DNA of 64,000 nucleotides from an uncultured Lactobacillus sp. (GCA_948500755.1 CAOOYH010000002.1:53717-117716); one strand, 5' to 3'; shown: positions 42,528 through 52,792, counted from the first letter of the stretch. Made by a program: numbers and translations. The notes: generated by a model not told the origin, from the sequence alone.

Positions 42528-44252
42528 ATGAACGCAGAAGAAACTTTTGAATTATGGCAAAAAGCCGATAATCTACCAGACTACTTACAAGAACAATTAG
42601 ATGAATTAGGCAAGGATCCTAAGTGGGTAGCAGATGCTTTTGGTCAAGATATTAATTTTGGTACCGCAGGAATGAGAGGTCGTCTTGAACCAGGTACTAA
42701 CCGTATTAATTTATTTACAGTTGGTAAAGTTACCGAAGGCTTAGCTCGTTTAATTGATGAAAACGGAGAAGAAGCACAAAAGCGTGGCGTAGCTATTTCT
42801 TTTGACTCTAGATACCATTCAAGAGAATTTGCAGAATATGCTGCTAGAATTTTAGCTACACACGGCATTCACGTATATCTTTTTGATGATTTAAGACCTA
42901 CTCCAGAATTATCCTTTGCTGTTAGATATTTGCACACTTTTGCTGGAATTAACATCACTGCATCTCACAATGCTAAGCAATACAATGGCTATAAGGCATA
43001 TGGTGAAGATGGTGCACAAATGGCTCCTGAAAGTGCAGATAGACTATTTAGTTATGCGCAAAAGGTTAAAGACATTTTCCATATTAAAGCTGATAATGTC
43101 GCAAAACTTCGTGCAAATGGCACCTTACAATTAATTGGTGAAGATGTTGATGAAGCATATTTAGCAGAATTGAAGAAAGTTAACATCGATACTGATTTAA
43201 TTAAGAAGAATGCAGAAAAATTAAAGATTATCTATACTCCACTTCACGGTACAGGAAAGATGTTATATGATCGTGCATTTAGACAAGGTGGATTTGATAA
43301 TGTCATTCCAGTCCCTAGTCAATCAATTATCGATCCGGAATTTCCCACTACCATTAAACCAAATCCAGAATATCGTGATGTTTTCAAGCCTGGTTTTAAA
43401 TTGGCGGATGAAGTTGATGCAAACGTTATTATTGCAACTGATCCAGATGCTGATAGAATGGGTGCCGCAGTCAGAAAAGAAGACGGTGACTTCCAAGTTT
43501 TAACTGGAAACCAAATTGCAACTTTGATGGCTTACTACCTACTTGTTCATTTAAAGGAAAGTGGTAAGCTTTCAAACGATTATGAAATTGTAACTTCTGT
43601 TGTTTCTAGTGCACTTCCATTTAAGATTGCAGAAGATTTTGGTATTAAGACTAAGCATGTTTTAACTGGTTTTAAGTATATCGGTGAAGAAGTCGATCGT
43701 ATGAACAAAGCTGGAGATGCTAAGTTCTTGATGGGTTTTGAAGAAAGCTATGGTTACTTGTTTAAACCATTTGCTCGTGATAAGGATGCAATGCAAGGAG
43801 CATTGATGTTTGCAGAAGTTGCAAGTTACTATGCTTCTAGAAATATGACCGTCTTTGATGGTTTGAAAGAAATTTGGCAAAAGTATGGTGTGGCTTATGA
43901 AATAACTCGTGCGATTGAAATGCCAGGGATTGGTGGTCAAAAGAAAATGGCCGAATTAATGAGCAAGCTTCGCGATGAACACTTGACTGAAATCAATGGT
44001 ACCAAAGTTATTAAGATTCAAGATTTCTTGAAGAAAGAAACTATTGAAAATGGAAAAGTAACTCCACTTGAAGGTTTTCCAGAGTCAAATGTTTTGAAGT
44101 ATTTCTTAGACGATGAAACTTGGGTTGCTCTTCGTCCATCTGGAACTGAACCAGTAATTAAGGCTTATGTTGGCGTTAATAGAGCTACTATTGAAGAAGC
44201 TGAAAAGGCTGCTGAAGACTACCAAGCAGCCTTAGCAAAATTATTAAAATAA
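42528..44252 (+). CDS. pgm: Phosphoglucomutase (alpha-phosphohexomutase)
   Basis: Interconverts glucose-1-phosphate and glucose-6-phosphate, linking glycogen and polysaccharide precursors to glycolysis. The 574-residue protein has the phosphoserine loop TASHNAKQYNGYK, the metal loop DPDADRMG and the C-terminal phosphate-binding RPSGTEP. An AGGGG SD precedes the ATG. It ends the glg operon, or has its own promoter in the 67-nt gap (not clear). Confidence 0.95.
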   Translation: MNAEETFELWQKADNLPDYLQEQLDELGKDPKWVADAFGQDINFGTAGMRGRLEPGTNRINLFTVGKVTEGLARLIDENGEEAQKRGVAISFDSRYHSREFAEYAARILATHGIHVYLFDDLRPTPELSFAVRYLHTFAGINITASHNAKQYNGYKAYGEDGAQMAPESADRLFSYAQKVKDIFHIKADNVAKLRANGTLQLIGEDVDEAYLAELKKVNIDTDLIKKNAEKLKIIYTPLHGTGKMLYDRAFRQGGFDNVIPVPSQSIIDPEFPTTIKPNPEYRDVFKPGFKLADEVDANVIIATDPDADRMGAAVRKEDGDFQVLTGNQIATLMAYYLLVHLKESGKLSNDYEIVTSVVSSALPFKIAEDFGIKTKHVLTGFKYIGEEVDRMNKAGDAKFLMGFEESYGYLFKPFARDKDAMQGALMFAEVASYYASRNMTVFDGLKEIWQKYGVAYEITRAIEMPGIGGQKKMAELMSKLRDEHLTEINGTKVIKIQDFLKKETIENGKVTPLEGFPESNVLKYFLDDETWVALRPSGTEPVIKAYVGVNRATIEEAEKAAEDYQAALAKLLK

Positions 44253-44268
44253 TTGAGCAAAAAACGTG

Positions 44269-44294
44269 CGAAAACATGTTCTTGGTAGTAAAAT
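44269..44294 (+). promoter_or_regulatory. Candidate SOS-box promoter of uvrBA
   Basis: CGAAAACATGTTCT at 44269-44282 matches the Gram-positive LexA box CGAAC-N4-GTTCG at 8 of 10 positions and sits just before a TAAAAT -10 (44289-44294). No good -35 was found. Confidence 0.45.
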
Positions 44295-44310
44295 AAATAT
44301 ACATTAATTT

Positions 44311-44341
44311 AAAAGTTGGGCTTTTAAGTCCAACTTTTTTT
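44311..44341 (+). terminator. Terminator after pgm, lying in the uvrB leader
   Basis: AAAGTTGG / CCAACTTT stem extended by G-U and C-G, loop TTTTAA, seven T. Only 15 nt separate it from the uvrB ATG, so uvrB transcripts must start at or before it, or read through it. Confidence 0.8.
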
Positions 44342-44356
44342 GCGGGGTGACTTTTT

Positions 44357-46390
44357 ATGATCAAAAGACAGAAAAATCGTAAATTTGAATTAGTATCTAA
44401 ATTTAAACCAGCTGGTGATCAAGAACAGGCTATTGATAAGTTGACTGCTGGCTTTAAAAAAGGATACAAAGAACAGATTCTTGAAGGTGCAACTGGTACT
44501 GGTAAAACTTTTACCATGGCAAATATCATTGCTAAACTAAATAAGCCAACTTTAGTGATTTCTCACAATAAGACTTTGGTAGGACAACTTTATGGTGAGT
44601 TTAAGGAGTTTTTCCCTAAAAATGCCGTTGAATATTTCGTATCTTACTATGATTACTATCAACCAGAAGCCTATGTACCTCAATCAGATACTTATATTGA
44701 AAAAGATTCAGCAATTAATGATGAAATTGATCAACTCCGTCATGCAGCGACCAGTGCTTTGATGGAGAGAAATGATGTAATTGTGGTTGCTTCGGTTTCC
44801 TGTATTTATGGTTTAGGGGATCCGCGAGAATATGCTAAAAGCGTGATTACTCTTCATGAAGGTGATGAATATGAACGAAATGTGCTTTTGCGTGATTTAG
44901 TTAATTTGCAATATGATCGTAATGATATTGACTTTCAGCGTGGTCGATTCCGAGTAAGAGGAGACGTTGTTGAAATTTTCCCTGCAGGAAATTCTAACCA
45001 TGCCTACCGAGTAGAATTTTTTGGCGATGAAATTGATCGAATTGTTGAAATCGATTCTTTAACTGGTGAAATAATTGGCGAAAGAGAAAATATTTCTCTT
45101 TTCCCAGCAACCCACTTTATGACGAATGATGAACAAATGAAGCGTGCGCTAAAGGCAATTTCGCAAGAAATGAATGTCCAGGTTAAGGAATTTGAAGGCG
45201 AAGGGAAACTTCTTGAAGCTCAACGTATTAAACAAAGAACTACCTATGATATGGAAATGATGAGTGAAGTTGGCTATACTAACGGAATTGAAAACTATTC
45301 TCGTCATATGGAAGGTAGAAAAGCTGGTGAGCCACCATATACTTTGCTTGATTTCTTCCCGGATGATTTCTTAATTTTGATTGATGAATCTCATGCGACG
45401 ATGCCAGAATTGCGGGCCATGTATAATGGGGATCGAAATCGTAAGAAGACTTTGATCGATTATGGTTTCCGCTTGCCATCGGCACTTGATAACCGTCCAT
45501 TAAAATTACAAGAATTTGAAAAGCATGTTAATCAAATTCTTTATGTTTCAGCAACCCCTGGTGATTATGAATTAGAGAGAACCGATCATAAGGTTGAACA
45601 AATTATCCGGCCGACAGGACTGCTTGATCCTAAGATTGAGGTAAGGCCGATTGATGGGCAAATTGATGATTTGGTTGGTGAAATTAATAAGCGTATTGAT
45701 AAAGATGAGCGTGTCTTCGTTACTACTTTAACTAAAAAGATGGCTGAAGATTTGACAGACTATTTAAAAGATCTAGGAATCAAGGTTCGTTATTTGCACT
45801 CGGATATTAAGACTTTAGAAAGAATGCAGATTTTGCGTGATTTGAGACTAGGGAAGTTTGACGTGTTGATCGGAATTAATTTGCTTAGGGAAGGAATTGA
45901 TGTACCTGAAGTTTCATTGGTGGCAATCTTAGATGCAGATAAGGAAGGCTTTTTGCGAGCTTATCGTCCCCTTGTTCAAACTATGGGTAGAGCTGCCCGA
46001 AATGCAAATGGGGAAGTAATTATGTATGCCGATAAAATCACGGACTCCATGCGTGAAGCAATCGATGCCACTAATCGTAGACGTGAACTGCAAATACAGT
46101 TTAATAAAGAGCACAATATCACTCCTAAAACAATTATTAAGCCAATTCGTCGAGCTATCTCTGTCACTAAAGATACTGAAGAAAAAGAAAAGAGCGACAG
46201 TTTTGCAGATTTGAACTTTGATGAATTAACTGCTAAACAACGTCAGGAAATGATTAAGAACTTGCAAGCTCAGATGCAAGAAGCTGCTAAGAAATTAGAC
46301 TTTGAAGAAGCCGCAACTCTTAGAGATGCAATTATGGAATTACAAAAATCAACTAAGAAACCAAAGAAGAAGAGGGGGAAGGATATTTAA
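44357..46390 (+). CDS. uvrB: Excinuclease ABC subunit B
   Basis: Damage-verifying helicase of nucleotide excision repair. The 677-residue protein has Walker A GATGTGKT, the beta-hairpin region YYDYYQPEAYVP, the DESH motif and a C-terminal UvrC-binding UVR domain. GGGGTGA precedes the ATG. The stop overlaps the uvrA start by one base. Confidence 0.96.
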   Translation: MIKRQKNRKFELVSKFKPAGDQEQAIDKLTAGFKKGYKEQILEGATGTGKTFTMANIIAKLNKPTLVISHNKTLVGQLYGEFKEFFPKNAVEYFVSYYDYYQPEAYVPQSDTYIEKDSAINDEIDQLRHAATSALMERNDVIVVASVSCIYGLGDPREYAKSVITLHEGDEYERNVLLRDLVNLQYDRNDIDFQRGRFRVRGDVVEIFPAGNSNHAYRVEFFGDEIDRIVEIDSLTGEIIGERENISLFPATHFMTNDEQMKRALKAISQEMNVQVKEFEGEGKLLEAQRIKQRTTYDMEMMSEVGYTNGIENYSRHMEGRKAGEPPYTLLDFFPDDFLILIDESHATMPELRAMYNGDRNRKKTLIDYGFRLPSALDNRPLKLQEFEKHVNQILYVSATPGDYELERTDHKVEQIIRPTGLLDPKIEVRPIDGQIDDLVGEINKRIDKDERVFVTTLTKKMAEDLTDYLKDLGIKVRYLHSDIKTLERMQILRDLRLGKFDVLIGINLLREGIDVPEVSLVAILDADKEGFLRAYRPLVQTMGRAARNANGEVIMYADKITDSMREAIDATNRRRELQIQFNKEHNITPKTIIKPIRRAISVTKDTEEKEKSDSFADLNFDELTAKQRQEMIKNLQAQMQEAAKKLDFEEAATLRDAIMELQKSTKKPKKKRGKDI

Positions 46391-49239
46391 TGGTAAATGA
46401 TAAGATCGTAATTCGTGGAGCACGCGAACATAACCTAAAAGATATTGATATTACTATTCCAAAAGATAAATTGGTCGTTGTTACTGGATTATCAGGATCT
46501 GGGAAAAGCTCTCTTGCCTTTGATACTTTGTATGCAGAAGGGCGCAGACGTTATGTTCAATCTCTTTCTAGTTATGCTAGACAATTTTTAGGACAAATGG
46601 ATAAGCCAGATGTTGATTCAATTGATGGGTTAAATCCTGCTATCTCAATTGATCAAAAAACCACTTCCCATAATCCGCGTTCGACTGTGGGTACGGTAAC
46701 TGAAATAAATGATTATTTACGTCTTTTATGGGCTCGTGTTGGTACTCCAGTTTGTCCCAACGATGGGACTGTTATTGAGCGCCAAAGTGTAGATCAAATG
46801 GTAGATCGAATTATGGCTCTTCCTGAGAGAACCCGAATTCAGTTACTAGCTCCCGTTATTAGAGATAAGCGTGGGGAACATAAAGAAGCATTTAAACGAA
46901 TTCAACGCGCAGGATATGTCCGGGTGATTGTTGATGGTGTAATGCATGATATTAGTGATGATATTGAGCTTGAAAAAAATAAGCGTCATTCAATTGATAT
47001 TGTGGTAGACCGTTTAGTCGTTAAGGAAAGTATCCGTTCACGCTTATTCGATTCAGTTGAAGCTGCTCTTCGTTTGTCTGATGGTTACATGAATGTTGAT
47101 GTCATTGGACAAGAAATGCTCAATTTTTCTGAATATTATGCTTGTCCTAAGTGTGGTTTTACTGTTGGAGAAATGGAACCACGTCTATTTTCATTTAATG
47201 CACCATTTGGAGCTTGTCCTGATTGTGATGGACTGGGAATGAAACTTTCAGTAGATGAAGATCTGGTTATTCCGGATAAAAGTAAGACTTTGGCTGAAGG
47301 TGCAATTGCCCCATGGAGTAATTCGAAGTATTATACAGGGATGCTTGAACAAGCTTGTGAAGCTTTGGTTATTCCAATGGATAAACCATTTAGTAAATTA
47401 ACTAAAAAGCAAAGAGAAACTATCTTACATGGTTCTAAAAAGGCCGTTAAATTTCATTTAACTGGAGATTTTGGAGTAAATGATACCACGCAACCTTTTG
47501 AAGGTGTCATGGAAAATATTAATCGTCGTTATCATCATCCTATGTCTAAGTTTATGAGGGATGCAATGGGTAAGTACATGACTGAACTTACTTGTTCTAC
47601 TTGTCAGGGTAAACGTTTAAATGAAAAAGCTTTGGCAGTTAAGGTGGGCGATAAAGATATTGCAGAGGCTTCAGAATTATCAATTAATAAGGCTTTGAAC
47701 TTCTTTACTGATCTTAAATTTAATGAACAAAAATCTACAATTGCTAAACCAATCTTAAAAGAAGTTAGGGATAGATTAACTTTTTTGGATAGTGTGGGAT
47801 TAGACTACTTAACTCTTTCTCGTTCAGCCAATACCTTGTCAGGAGGAGAAGCGCAAAGAATTCGTTTAGCTACTCAAATTGGCTCAAACTTATCAGGAGT
47901 TATGTATGTTTTGGATGAACCTTCAATTGGACTCCATCAACGTGACAATGATCGTTTGATTGCTTCTTTAAAGCGTATGCGTGATTTGGGGAACTCTTTA
48001 ATCGTGGTAGAACATGACGATGAAACTATGCGTCAAGCTGATTACTTGATTGATATGGGACCTGGCGCTGGAAGTTATGGTGGAAAAGTTATGGCTGCTG
48101 GGACTCCAGAAGAAGTAGAAAAAGATCCTAACTCTTTAACGGGGCAATATTTATCTGGTAAAAAATTTGTTCCTGTTCCTTTAAAACGTAGGGCTGGTAA
48201 TAAAAAATTTATTACTATCAAAGGTGCTTCAGAAAATAATTTAAAAGATATTGATGTAAAATTCCCACTAGGTAAATTAATTGTGGTAACTGGAGTTTCT
48301 GGTTCTGGAAAATCTACTTTAGTGAATACTATTTTAAAAAGAGCACTTGCTCAAAAGCTCAATAATAATTCTGAAAAACCTGGTAAATACAAATCTATTA
48401 CTGGTTATAAAAATATCGAAAAAATTATTGATATTGATCAAAGTCCCATTGGACGAACTCCAAGAAGTAATCCTGCTACTTATACAAGTGTGTTTGATGA
48501 TATTCGGACCCTCTTTGCACAAACTAATGAAGCTAAAATGCGTGGCTATACTAAGGCGAGATTTTCATTTAATGTCAAGGGCGGCCGTTGTGAAGCTTGT
48601 CACGGTGACGGAATCATTAAGATTGAAATGAACTTTTTGCCGGATGTCTATGTCCCTTGTGAGGTGTGTCATGGAACTCGTTATAATTCTGAAACTTTAG
48701 AAGTAACTTATCGCGAAAAAAACATTGCGGAAGTTTTAGATATGACAATTAACGAAGCTACTAAGTTCTTCCAAAACATTCCTAAGATTGCCCGTAAACT
48801 CCAAACGATTGTTGATGTGGGATTAGGATATGTAAAACTGGGCCAATCTGCCACAACCTTATCTGGTGGTGAAGCTCAAAGAATGAAGCTTGCTGCAGAA
48901 TTGCAAAAGTTATCTACTGGTAAGAATTTCTACATTTTAGATGAACCAACCACAGGTCTTCATACTGATGATATTAAGCGTTTAATGGAAGTTTTACAGA
49001 GACTGGTTGATGAAGGAAATACAGTTTTAATTATTGAACATAATCTTGATGTAATTAAATCTGCTGACTGGTTAATTGATTTGGGACCAGAAGGAGGCGA
49101 TGGAGGTGGTACCATTGTCACAACAGGTACTCCCGAAGAAGTAGCTGAAGTAAAGGAAAGTTATACAGGCCAATATCTGAAACCTGTTCTTGAACGTGAT
49201 ACTAAGCTCACTAAAGAGGCACTTGACAAAAATGATTAA
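46390..49239 (+). CDS. uvrA: Excinuclease ABC subunit A
   Basis: Damage-recognising ABC ATPase dimer. The 949-residue protein has two Walker A motifs (GLSGSGKSS and GVSGSGKST), two LSGGEAQR signatures and zinc-binding cysteine pairs (CPKC, CPDC, CSTC, CEAC/CEVC). It is co-transcribed with uvrB by a 1-nt overlap. Confidence 0.96.
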   Translation: MVNDKIVIRGAREHNLKDIDITIPKDKLVVVTGLSGSGKSSLAFDTLYAEGRRRYVQSLSSYARQFLGQMDKPDVDSIDGLNPAISIDQKTTSHNPRSTVGTVTEINDYLRLLWARVGTPVCPNDGTVIERQSVDQMVDRIMALPERTRIQLLAPVIRDKRGEHKEAFKRIQRAGYVRVIVDGVMHDISDDIELEKNKRHSIDIVVDRLVVKESIRSRLFDSVEAALRLSDGYMNVDVIGQEMLNFSEYYACPKCGFTVGEMEPRLFSFNAPFGACPDCDGLGMKLSVDEDLVIPDKSKTLAEGAIAPWSNSKYYTGMLEQACEALVIPMDKPFSKLTKKQRETILHGSKKAVKFHLTGDFGVNDTTQPFEGVMENINRRYHHPMSKFMRDAMGKYMTELTCSTCQGKRLNEKALAVKVGDKDIAEASELSINKALNFFTDLKFNEQKSTIAKPILKEVRDRLTFLDSVGLDYLTLSRSANTLSGGEAQRIRLATQIGSNLSGVMYVLDEPSIGLHQRDNDRLIASLKRMRDLGNSLIVVEHDDETMRQADYLIDMGPGAGSYGGKVMAAGTPEEVEKDPNSLTGQYLSGKKFVPVPLKRRAGNKKFITIKGASENNLKDIDVKFPLGKLIVVTGVSGSGKSTLVNTILKRALAQKLNNNSEKPGKYKSITGYKNIEKIIDIDQSPIGRTPRSNPATYTSVFDDIRTLFAQTNEAKMRGYTKARFSFNVKGGRCEACHGDGIIKIEMNFLPDVYVPCEVCHGTRYNSETLEVTYREKNIAEVLDMTINEATKFFQNIPKIARKLQTIVDVGLGYVKLGQSATTLSGGEAQRMKLAAELQKLSTGKNFYILDEPTTGLHTDDIKRLMEVLQRLVDEGNTVLIIEHNLDVIKSADWLIDLGPEGGDGGGTIVTTGTPEEVAEVKESYTGQYLKPVLERDTKLTKEALDKND

Positions 49240-49299
49240 TTGTCAAGTATTACATTATTAATTAATAAGTGTAAAATATGCTTCAAGGAGGAGAAAATT

Positions 49300-49845
49300 A
49301 TGGATAATTTTTCTACATCATCAAGAAGCAACCATGGTTTTGATTGGGGCGCATTAATTGCAGGTGTCCTGATGGTCATTGCAGCTTTTCTATTAATTCG
49401 TCACCCTGGGAAAGGATTACATGCCTTTGTGTTAATCTTTGGTATTTTGTCTATTGTCCAAGGGTTTGTATGGCTAGCTGGATATTCACGTTTCCGCAAC
49501 TTCTTTTCACGTAGTTGGGTAACTTTGATTTCTGGTATTTTAGATATTATCGTAGGTGTTTTGTTCTTATGCTCCTATGATATCGGTGGTTTAACAATTG
49601 CCTACTTATTTGCAATTTGGTTCTTTGTCGACTCAGTGGTAGGAATTGTATTTTCATGGCACTTAAAAGATTTTTCAACTGGCTACTTTATCTTTAGCTT
49701 GATTATGAATATCTTGAGTTTGATTATTGCTGTATTTTTGATCTTTAATCCATTAATCGCAGCTTTGAGTTTAGTATGGTTAGTCGCATTTTGGTTGTTA
49801 GTATTCGGAATCAACGAAATTGTAACAGCCTGGATGCACAGATAA
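49300..49845 (+). CDS. HdeD-family (DUF308) membrane protein
   Basis: A 181-residue protein with six hydrophobic segments in the paired pattern of HdeD/DUF308 proteins, which are often acid-stress membrane proteins of unknown mechanism. The frame could start at 49240, but AAGGAGGAG lies before the ATG at 49300. A terminator follows. Confidence 0.8.
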   Translation: MDNFSTSSRSNHGFDWGALIAGVLMVIAAFLLIRHPGKGLHAFVLIFGILSIVQGFVWLAGYSRFRNFFSRSWVTLISGILDIIVGVLFLCSYDIGGLTIAYLFAIWFFVDSVVGIVFSWHLKDFSTGYFIFSLIMNILSLIIAVFLIFNPLIAALSLVWLVAFWLLVFGINEIVTAWMHR

Positions 49846-49851
49846 AATTTT

Positions 49852-49877
49852 AAGAAGTCGTAAGACTTCTTTTTTTA
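49852..49877 (+). terminator. Terminator of the HdeD-like gene
   Basis: AAGAAGTC / GACTTCTT stem, loop GTAA, T-run. Confidence 0.85.
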
Positions 49878-49901
49878 TTATGAAAAAAGAAACACCCGGT
49901 A

Positions 49902-49910
49902 TGTTATAAT
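49902..49910 (+). promoter_or_regulatory. Extended -10 promoter of rapZ-yvcK-whiA
   Basis: TGTTATAAT, 24 nt before the rapZ start. Confidence 0.55.
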
Positions 49911-49934
49911 GCAAGGGTAGGGGAGGACAGCACA

Positions 49935-50810
49935 ATGGCTGAAGAAAAGAAGCAATTACTAATTGTAACTGGAATGAGTGGTGCAGGGAAAACTGTAACT
50001 GCTCATGCCTTAGAAGATATGGGGTATTTTGTAGTTGATAATTTACCTCCAACTCTTTTAAGTAGTTTTTGGGATTTAATGATTAATTCCAATGATTTTC
50101 AAAAAGTGGCAGTTGTAATTGATTTAAGAGTAAAAAATTTTTATACCGATTTACTTGATGAAGTAAATTCACTTGAAGATAACGGAAAAGTTCAAGCAAC
50201 TATTTTATTTTTAGAAGCCTCTAATGATACTTTAGTTGCGCGTTATAAGGAGACTAGACGGTTACCACCCCTTGCAAATAGTGGCCGTCTTCTTGATGGG
50301 ATTTTGGAGGAACGTCGAATTCTCACCCCAATCAAGAATCGTTCTAACTATATAATTGATACTTCTAAGTTGTCGACAAAGCAATTAAAAGAAAAGTTGT
50401 TAAGTACCTTTAGTGACAGCAAAAGACAGCCTTTTTCAATTGAAGTTATGTCATTTGGCTTTAAGTATGGGATGCCAATTGATGCTGATATTGTAATGGA
50501 CGTACGATTCTTACCTAATCCATTTTATATCCCTGAACTGAGACCTTTTACTGGACTTGATAAGCGGGTATTTGATTACGTCATGAGCAAAGAAGAAACG
50601 CAAGTATTTTATCAAAAATTATTGGATTTATTAAAGACGGCAATTCCTGGATACATTGAAGAAGGGAAGGAAAAGCTTACAATTGCAATTGGGTGTACTG
50701 GGGGGCAACACCGTAGTGTATCAATTGCACAGCAGTTAGCACGTGATCTTTCTAAAAAGTATCCGGTTGATATTACCCACCGCGAGGTTAGCCGTTACAG
50801 TAGAAAGTAG
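49935..50810 (+). CDS. rapZ: RNase adapter RapZ/YvcJ-family nucleotide-binding protein
   Basis: P-loop protein; YvcJ in Bacillus binds and hydrolyses nucleotides and affects competence and, in enterics, glmS sRNA decay. The 291-residue protein has Walker A GMSGAGKT and the C-terminal GCTGGQHRSV motif. Strong SD AGGGGAGGA. It is the first gene of the conserved rapZ-yvcK-whiA trio, and the next gene starts 10 nt later. Confidence 0.93.
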   Translation: MAEEKKQLLIVTGMSGAGKTVTAHALEDMGYFVVDNLPPTLLSSFWDLMINSNDFQKVAVVIDLRVKNFYTDLLDEVNSLEDNGKVQATILFLEASNDTLVARYKETRRLPPLANSGRLLDGILEERRILTPIKNRSNYIIDTSKLSTKQLKEKLLSTFSDSKRQPFSIEVMSFGFKYGMPIDADIVMDVRFLPNPFYIPELRPFTGLDKRVFDYVMSKEETQVFYQKLLDLLKTAIPGYIEEGKEKLTIAIGCTGGQHRSVSIAQQLARDLSKKYPVDITHREVSRYSRK

Positions 50811-50820
50811 GTGAAGATGT

Positions 50821-51864
50821 TTGTCATACGCAGAAACTAAAATAGTTCGAGTAATAAAAGGCAGACGTCCCAAAGTAGTAGTTATTGGAGGCGGTACGGG
50901 TTTACCGGTAATTTTAAATGCTTTAAAAAAGCGCAATGCAGAAATTACTGCAATCGTCACTGTTTCTGATGATGGTGGTTCCTCTGGAACGATTCGTAAT
51001 TTTATCAATGTTGTTCCACCGGGTGATATTAGAAATGTGTTGGTATCATTAAGCGATATTTCCCAAGAAAAGAAAAATATTTTCCAATATCGCTTTGATT
51101 CTTCTGATTCATTTTTCTCAGGTCATGCAATTGGAAATTTAATTATTGCGGCTCTAAATGAAATGCATGGAAATATTTTTGATGCAGTTCAATCACTTTC
51201 AAAAATGATGCGAGTGGATGGCCATATTTTTCCTGCTTCTAATGAACCTTTGACTTTAAATGCGGAATTTGTTGATGGGACAACTGAAGTTGGTGAAACT
51301 GAAATCACTTCTAAAGATAAACGCATTAAACGAGTGTGGGTAACTGATACTGATTCAAATGAAGAACCTAAGGCTGTTTTGCCAGTTTTAGCAGCGATTA
51401 TGCAAGCTGATGCAGTAGTTTTGGGACCAGGAAGTTTATTTACTTCAATTTTACCTAATTTAATGATTTCTAATTTAGGAGAAGCAGTTCGAGAAACTAG
51501 TGCTGAGGTTATTTATATTTGTAATATTATGACTCAACGTGGTGAAACGGATCATTTTAATGACGCTGATCATGTTAAAGTAATTAATGATCATCTTGGT
51601 GGTCATTATATCAATACTGCTTTGGTAAATGGTGCCAAAATTGATATGAGCAAGTTCCATCCAGAAGATTATGATGAGTATTTGGAACCAGTGGGGAATG
51701 ATTTTGCAGGATTAAGAGAACAAGAATGCCGAGTAATCACTGATGATTTTATTGATCAACGTCATGGCTTAGTTTTTCATGATGGAGAAAAAGTAGCTAA
51801 GGAAATCATTAATTTGGCATTTGAAGCGATGTCAAGGAGAAGAATGGCTGATAATAATGGTTAG
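50821..51864 (+). CDS. yvcK: Gluconeogenesis factor YvcK (CofD-like)
   Basis: Conserved protein needed for growth on gluconeogenic substrates and for cell-wall homeostasis; binds UDP-sugars in Bacillus. The 347-residue protein has the GGGTGLP motif (residues 24-30) and a CofD-like fold. The start is a TTG at 50821 with AGGTGA upstream. Overlaps whiA by 8 nt. Confidence 0.93.
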   Translation: MSYAETKIVRVIKGRRPKVVVIGGGTGLPVILNALKKRNAEITAIVTVSDDGGSSGTIRNFINVVPPGDIRNVLVSLSDISQEKKNIFQYRFDSSDSFFSGHAIGNLIIAALNEMHGNIFDAVQSLSKMMRVDGHIFPASNEPLTLNAEFVDGTTEVGETEITSKDKRIKRVWVTDTDSNEEPKAVLPVLAAIMQADAVVLGPGSLFTSILPNLMISNLGEAVRETSAEVIYICNIMTQRGETDHFNDADHVKVINDHLGGHYINTALVNGAKIDMSKFHPEDYDEYLEPVGNDFAGLREQECRVITDDFIDQRHGLVFHDGEKVAKEIINLAFEAMSRRRMADNNG

Positions 51865-52792
51865 TTATGCAAGTGATGTCAAAAAAGAATTAACTTCTTT
51901 GCCGGTTCACCCCGAGCATGCAAAAGCAGAATTGGCCGCTTTTTTGCGTATGAATGGGGTATTAAACTTACATGATCATCAATTTAGTTTAGATATTACT
52001 ACAGAAAATCCTGCAATTGCTCGGCGTATTTTTTCTTTAATTAAAATTGCTTATGGAATTGAACCTTTGTTAATTGTTTCCAAGAAGATGAAATTGAAGA
52101 AAAATAATCAATATTTGGTTCGTTTGCAACGAAATGTAAAAGAGATTTTGGAAAATCTTCAAATTTGGGATGATGAAAAAGGCTTGATTACACGAATCCC
52201 TGCACGTATTATGAAGTCACGTGAAGGAGCAATGTCTTATTTAAGAGGGGCCTTTTTGGCAGGAGGGAGCGTTAATAATCCTGAAACAAGTCGCTACCAC
52301 TTAGAAATTTATTCAACTTATGAAGATCATAATTTGGATTTAGCGAAGTTGATGAATCAGTATTTTTACTTGAATGCTAAAACAACTAAGCGGAGACGAG
52401 GCTATATTACTTATTTGAAAGAAGCAGAAAAAATTGGTGATTTCTTGCATATTATTGGTGCTTTAAATGCCATGCTTTCTTTTGAAGATTTACGAATTAT
52501 GCGGGATATGCGGAATTCAGTAAATCGTTTGGTTAATTGTGATACTGCCAATATGAAAAAAACAGCCACCGCGGCTGCTAAACAAGTTGAAGATATTCAA
52601 TTAATTGATGAAAAGAATGGTTTAGATAGTTTGCCTGATAAATTGCAAAGTTTAGCTCGTTTTCGGTTAAATCATCCGGAGCTTTCGTTAAAGGAAGTTG
52701 CTGAACAAATTCCAGATGGTCCAATTTCAAAATCAGGTGTGAATCATCGTTTTAAAAAATTACGTGAGTTAGCAGATGGTTTAAGGGCATAA
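51857..52792 (+). CDS. whiA: DNA-binding protein WhiA
   Basis: Homing-endonuclease-related DNA-binding protein that links division and chromosome segregation in Gram-positives. The 311-residue protein has the LAGLIDADG-like region and a C-terminal HTH (LKEVAEQIPDGPISKSGVNHRFKKL). The longer frame from 51821 lacks a good start; the ATG at 51857 gives the usual N-terminus MVSYASDVKKEL but no strong SD, so translation is probably coupled to yvcK. Confidence 0.93.
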   Translation: MVSYASDVKKELTSLPVHPEHAKAELAAFLRMNGVLNLHDHQFSLDITTENPAIARRIFSLIKIAYGIEPLLIVSKKMKLKKNNQYLVRLQRNVKEILENLQIWDDEKGLITRIPARIMKSREGAMSYLRGAFLAGGSVNNPETSRYHLEIYSTYEDHNLDLAKLMNQYFYLNAKTTKRRRGYITYLKEAEKIGDFLHIIGALNAMLSFEDLRIMRDMRNSVNRLVNCDTANMKKTATAAAKQVEDIQLIDEKNGLDSLPDKLQSLARFRLNHPELSLKEVAEQIPDGPISKSGVNHRFKKLRELADGLRA

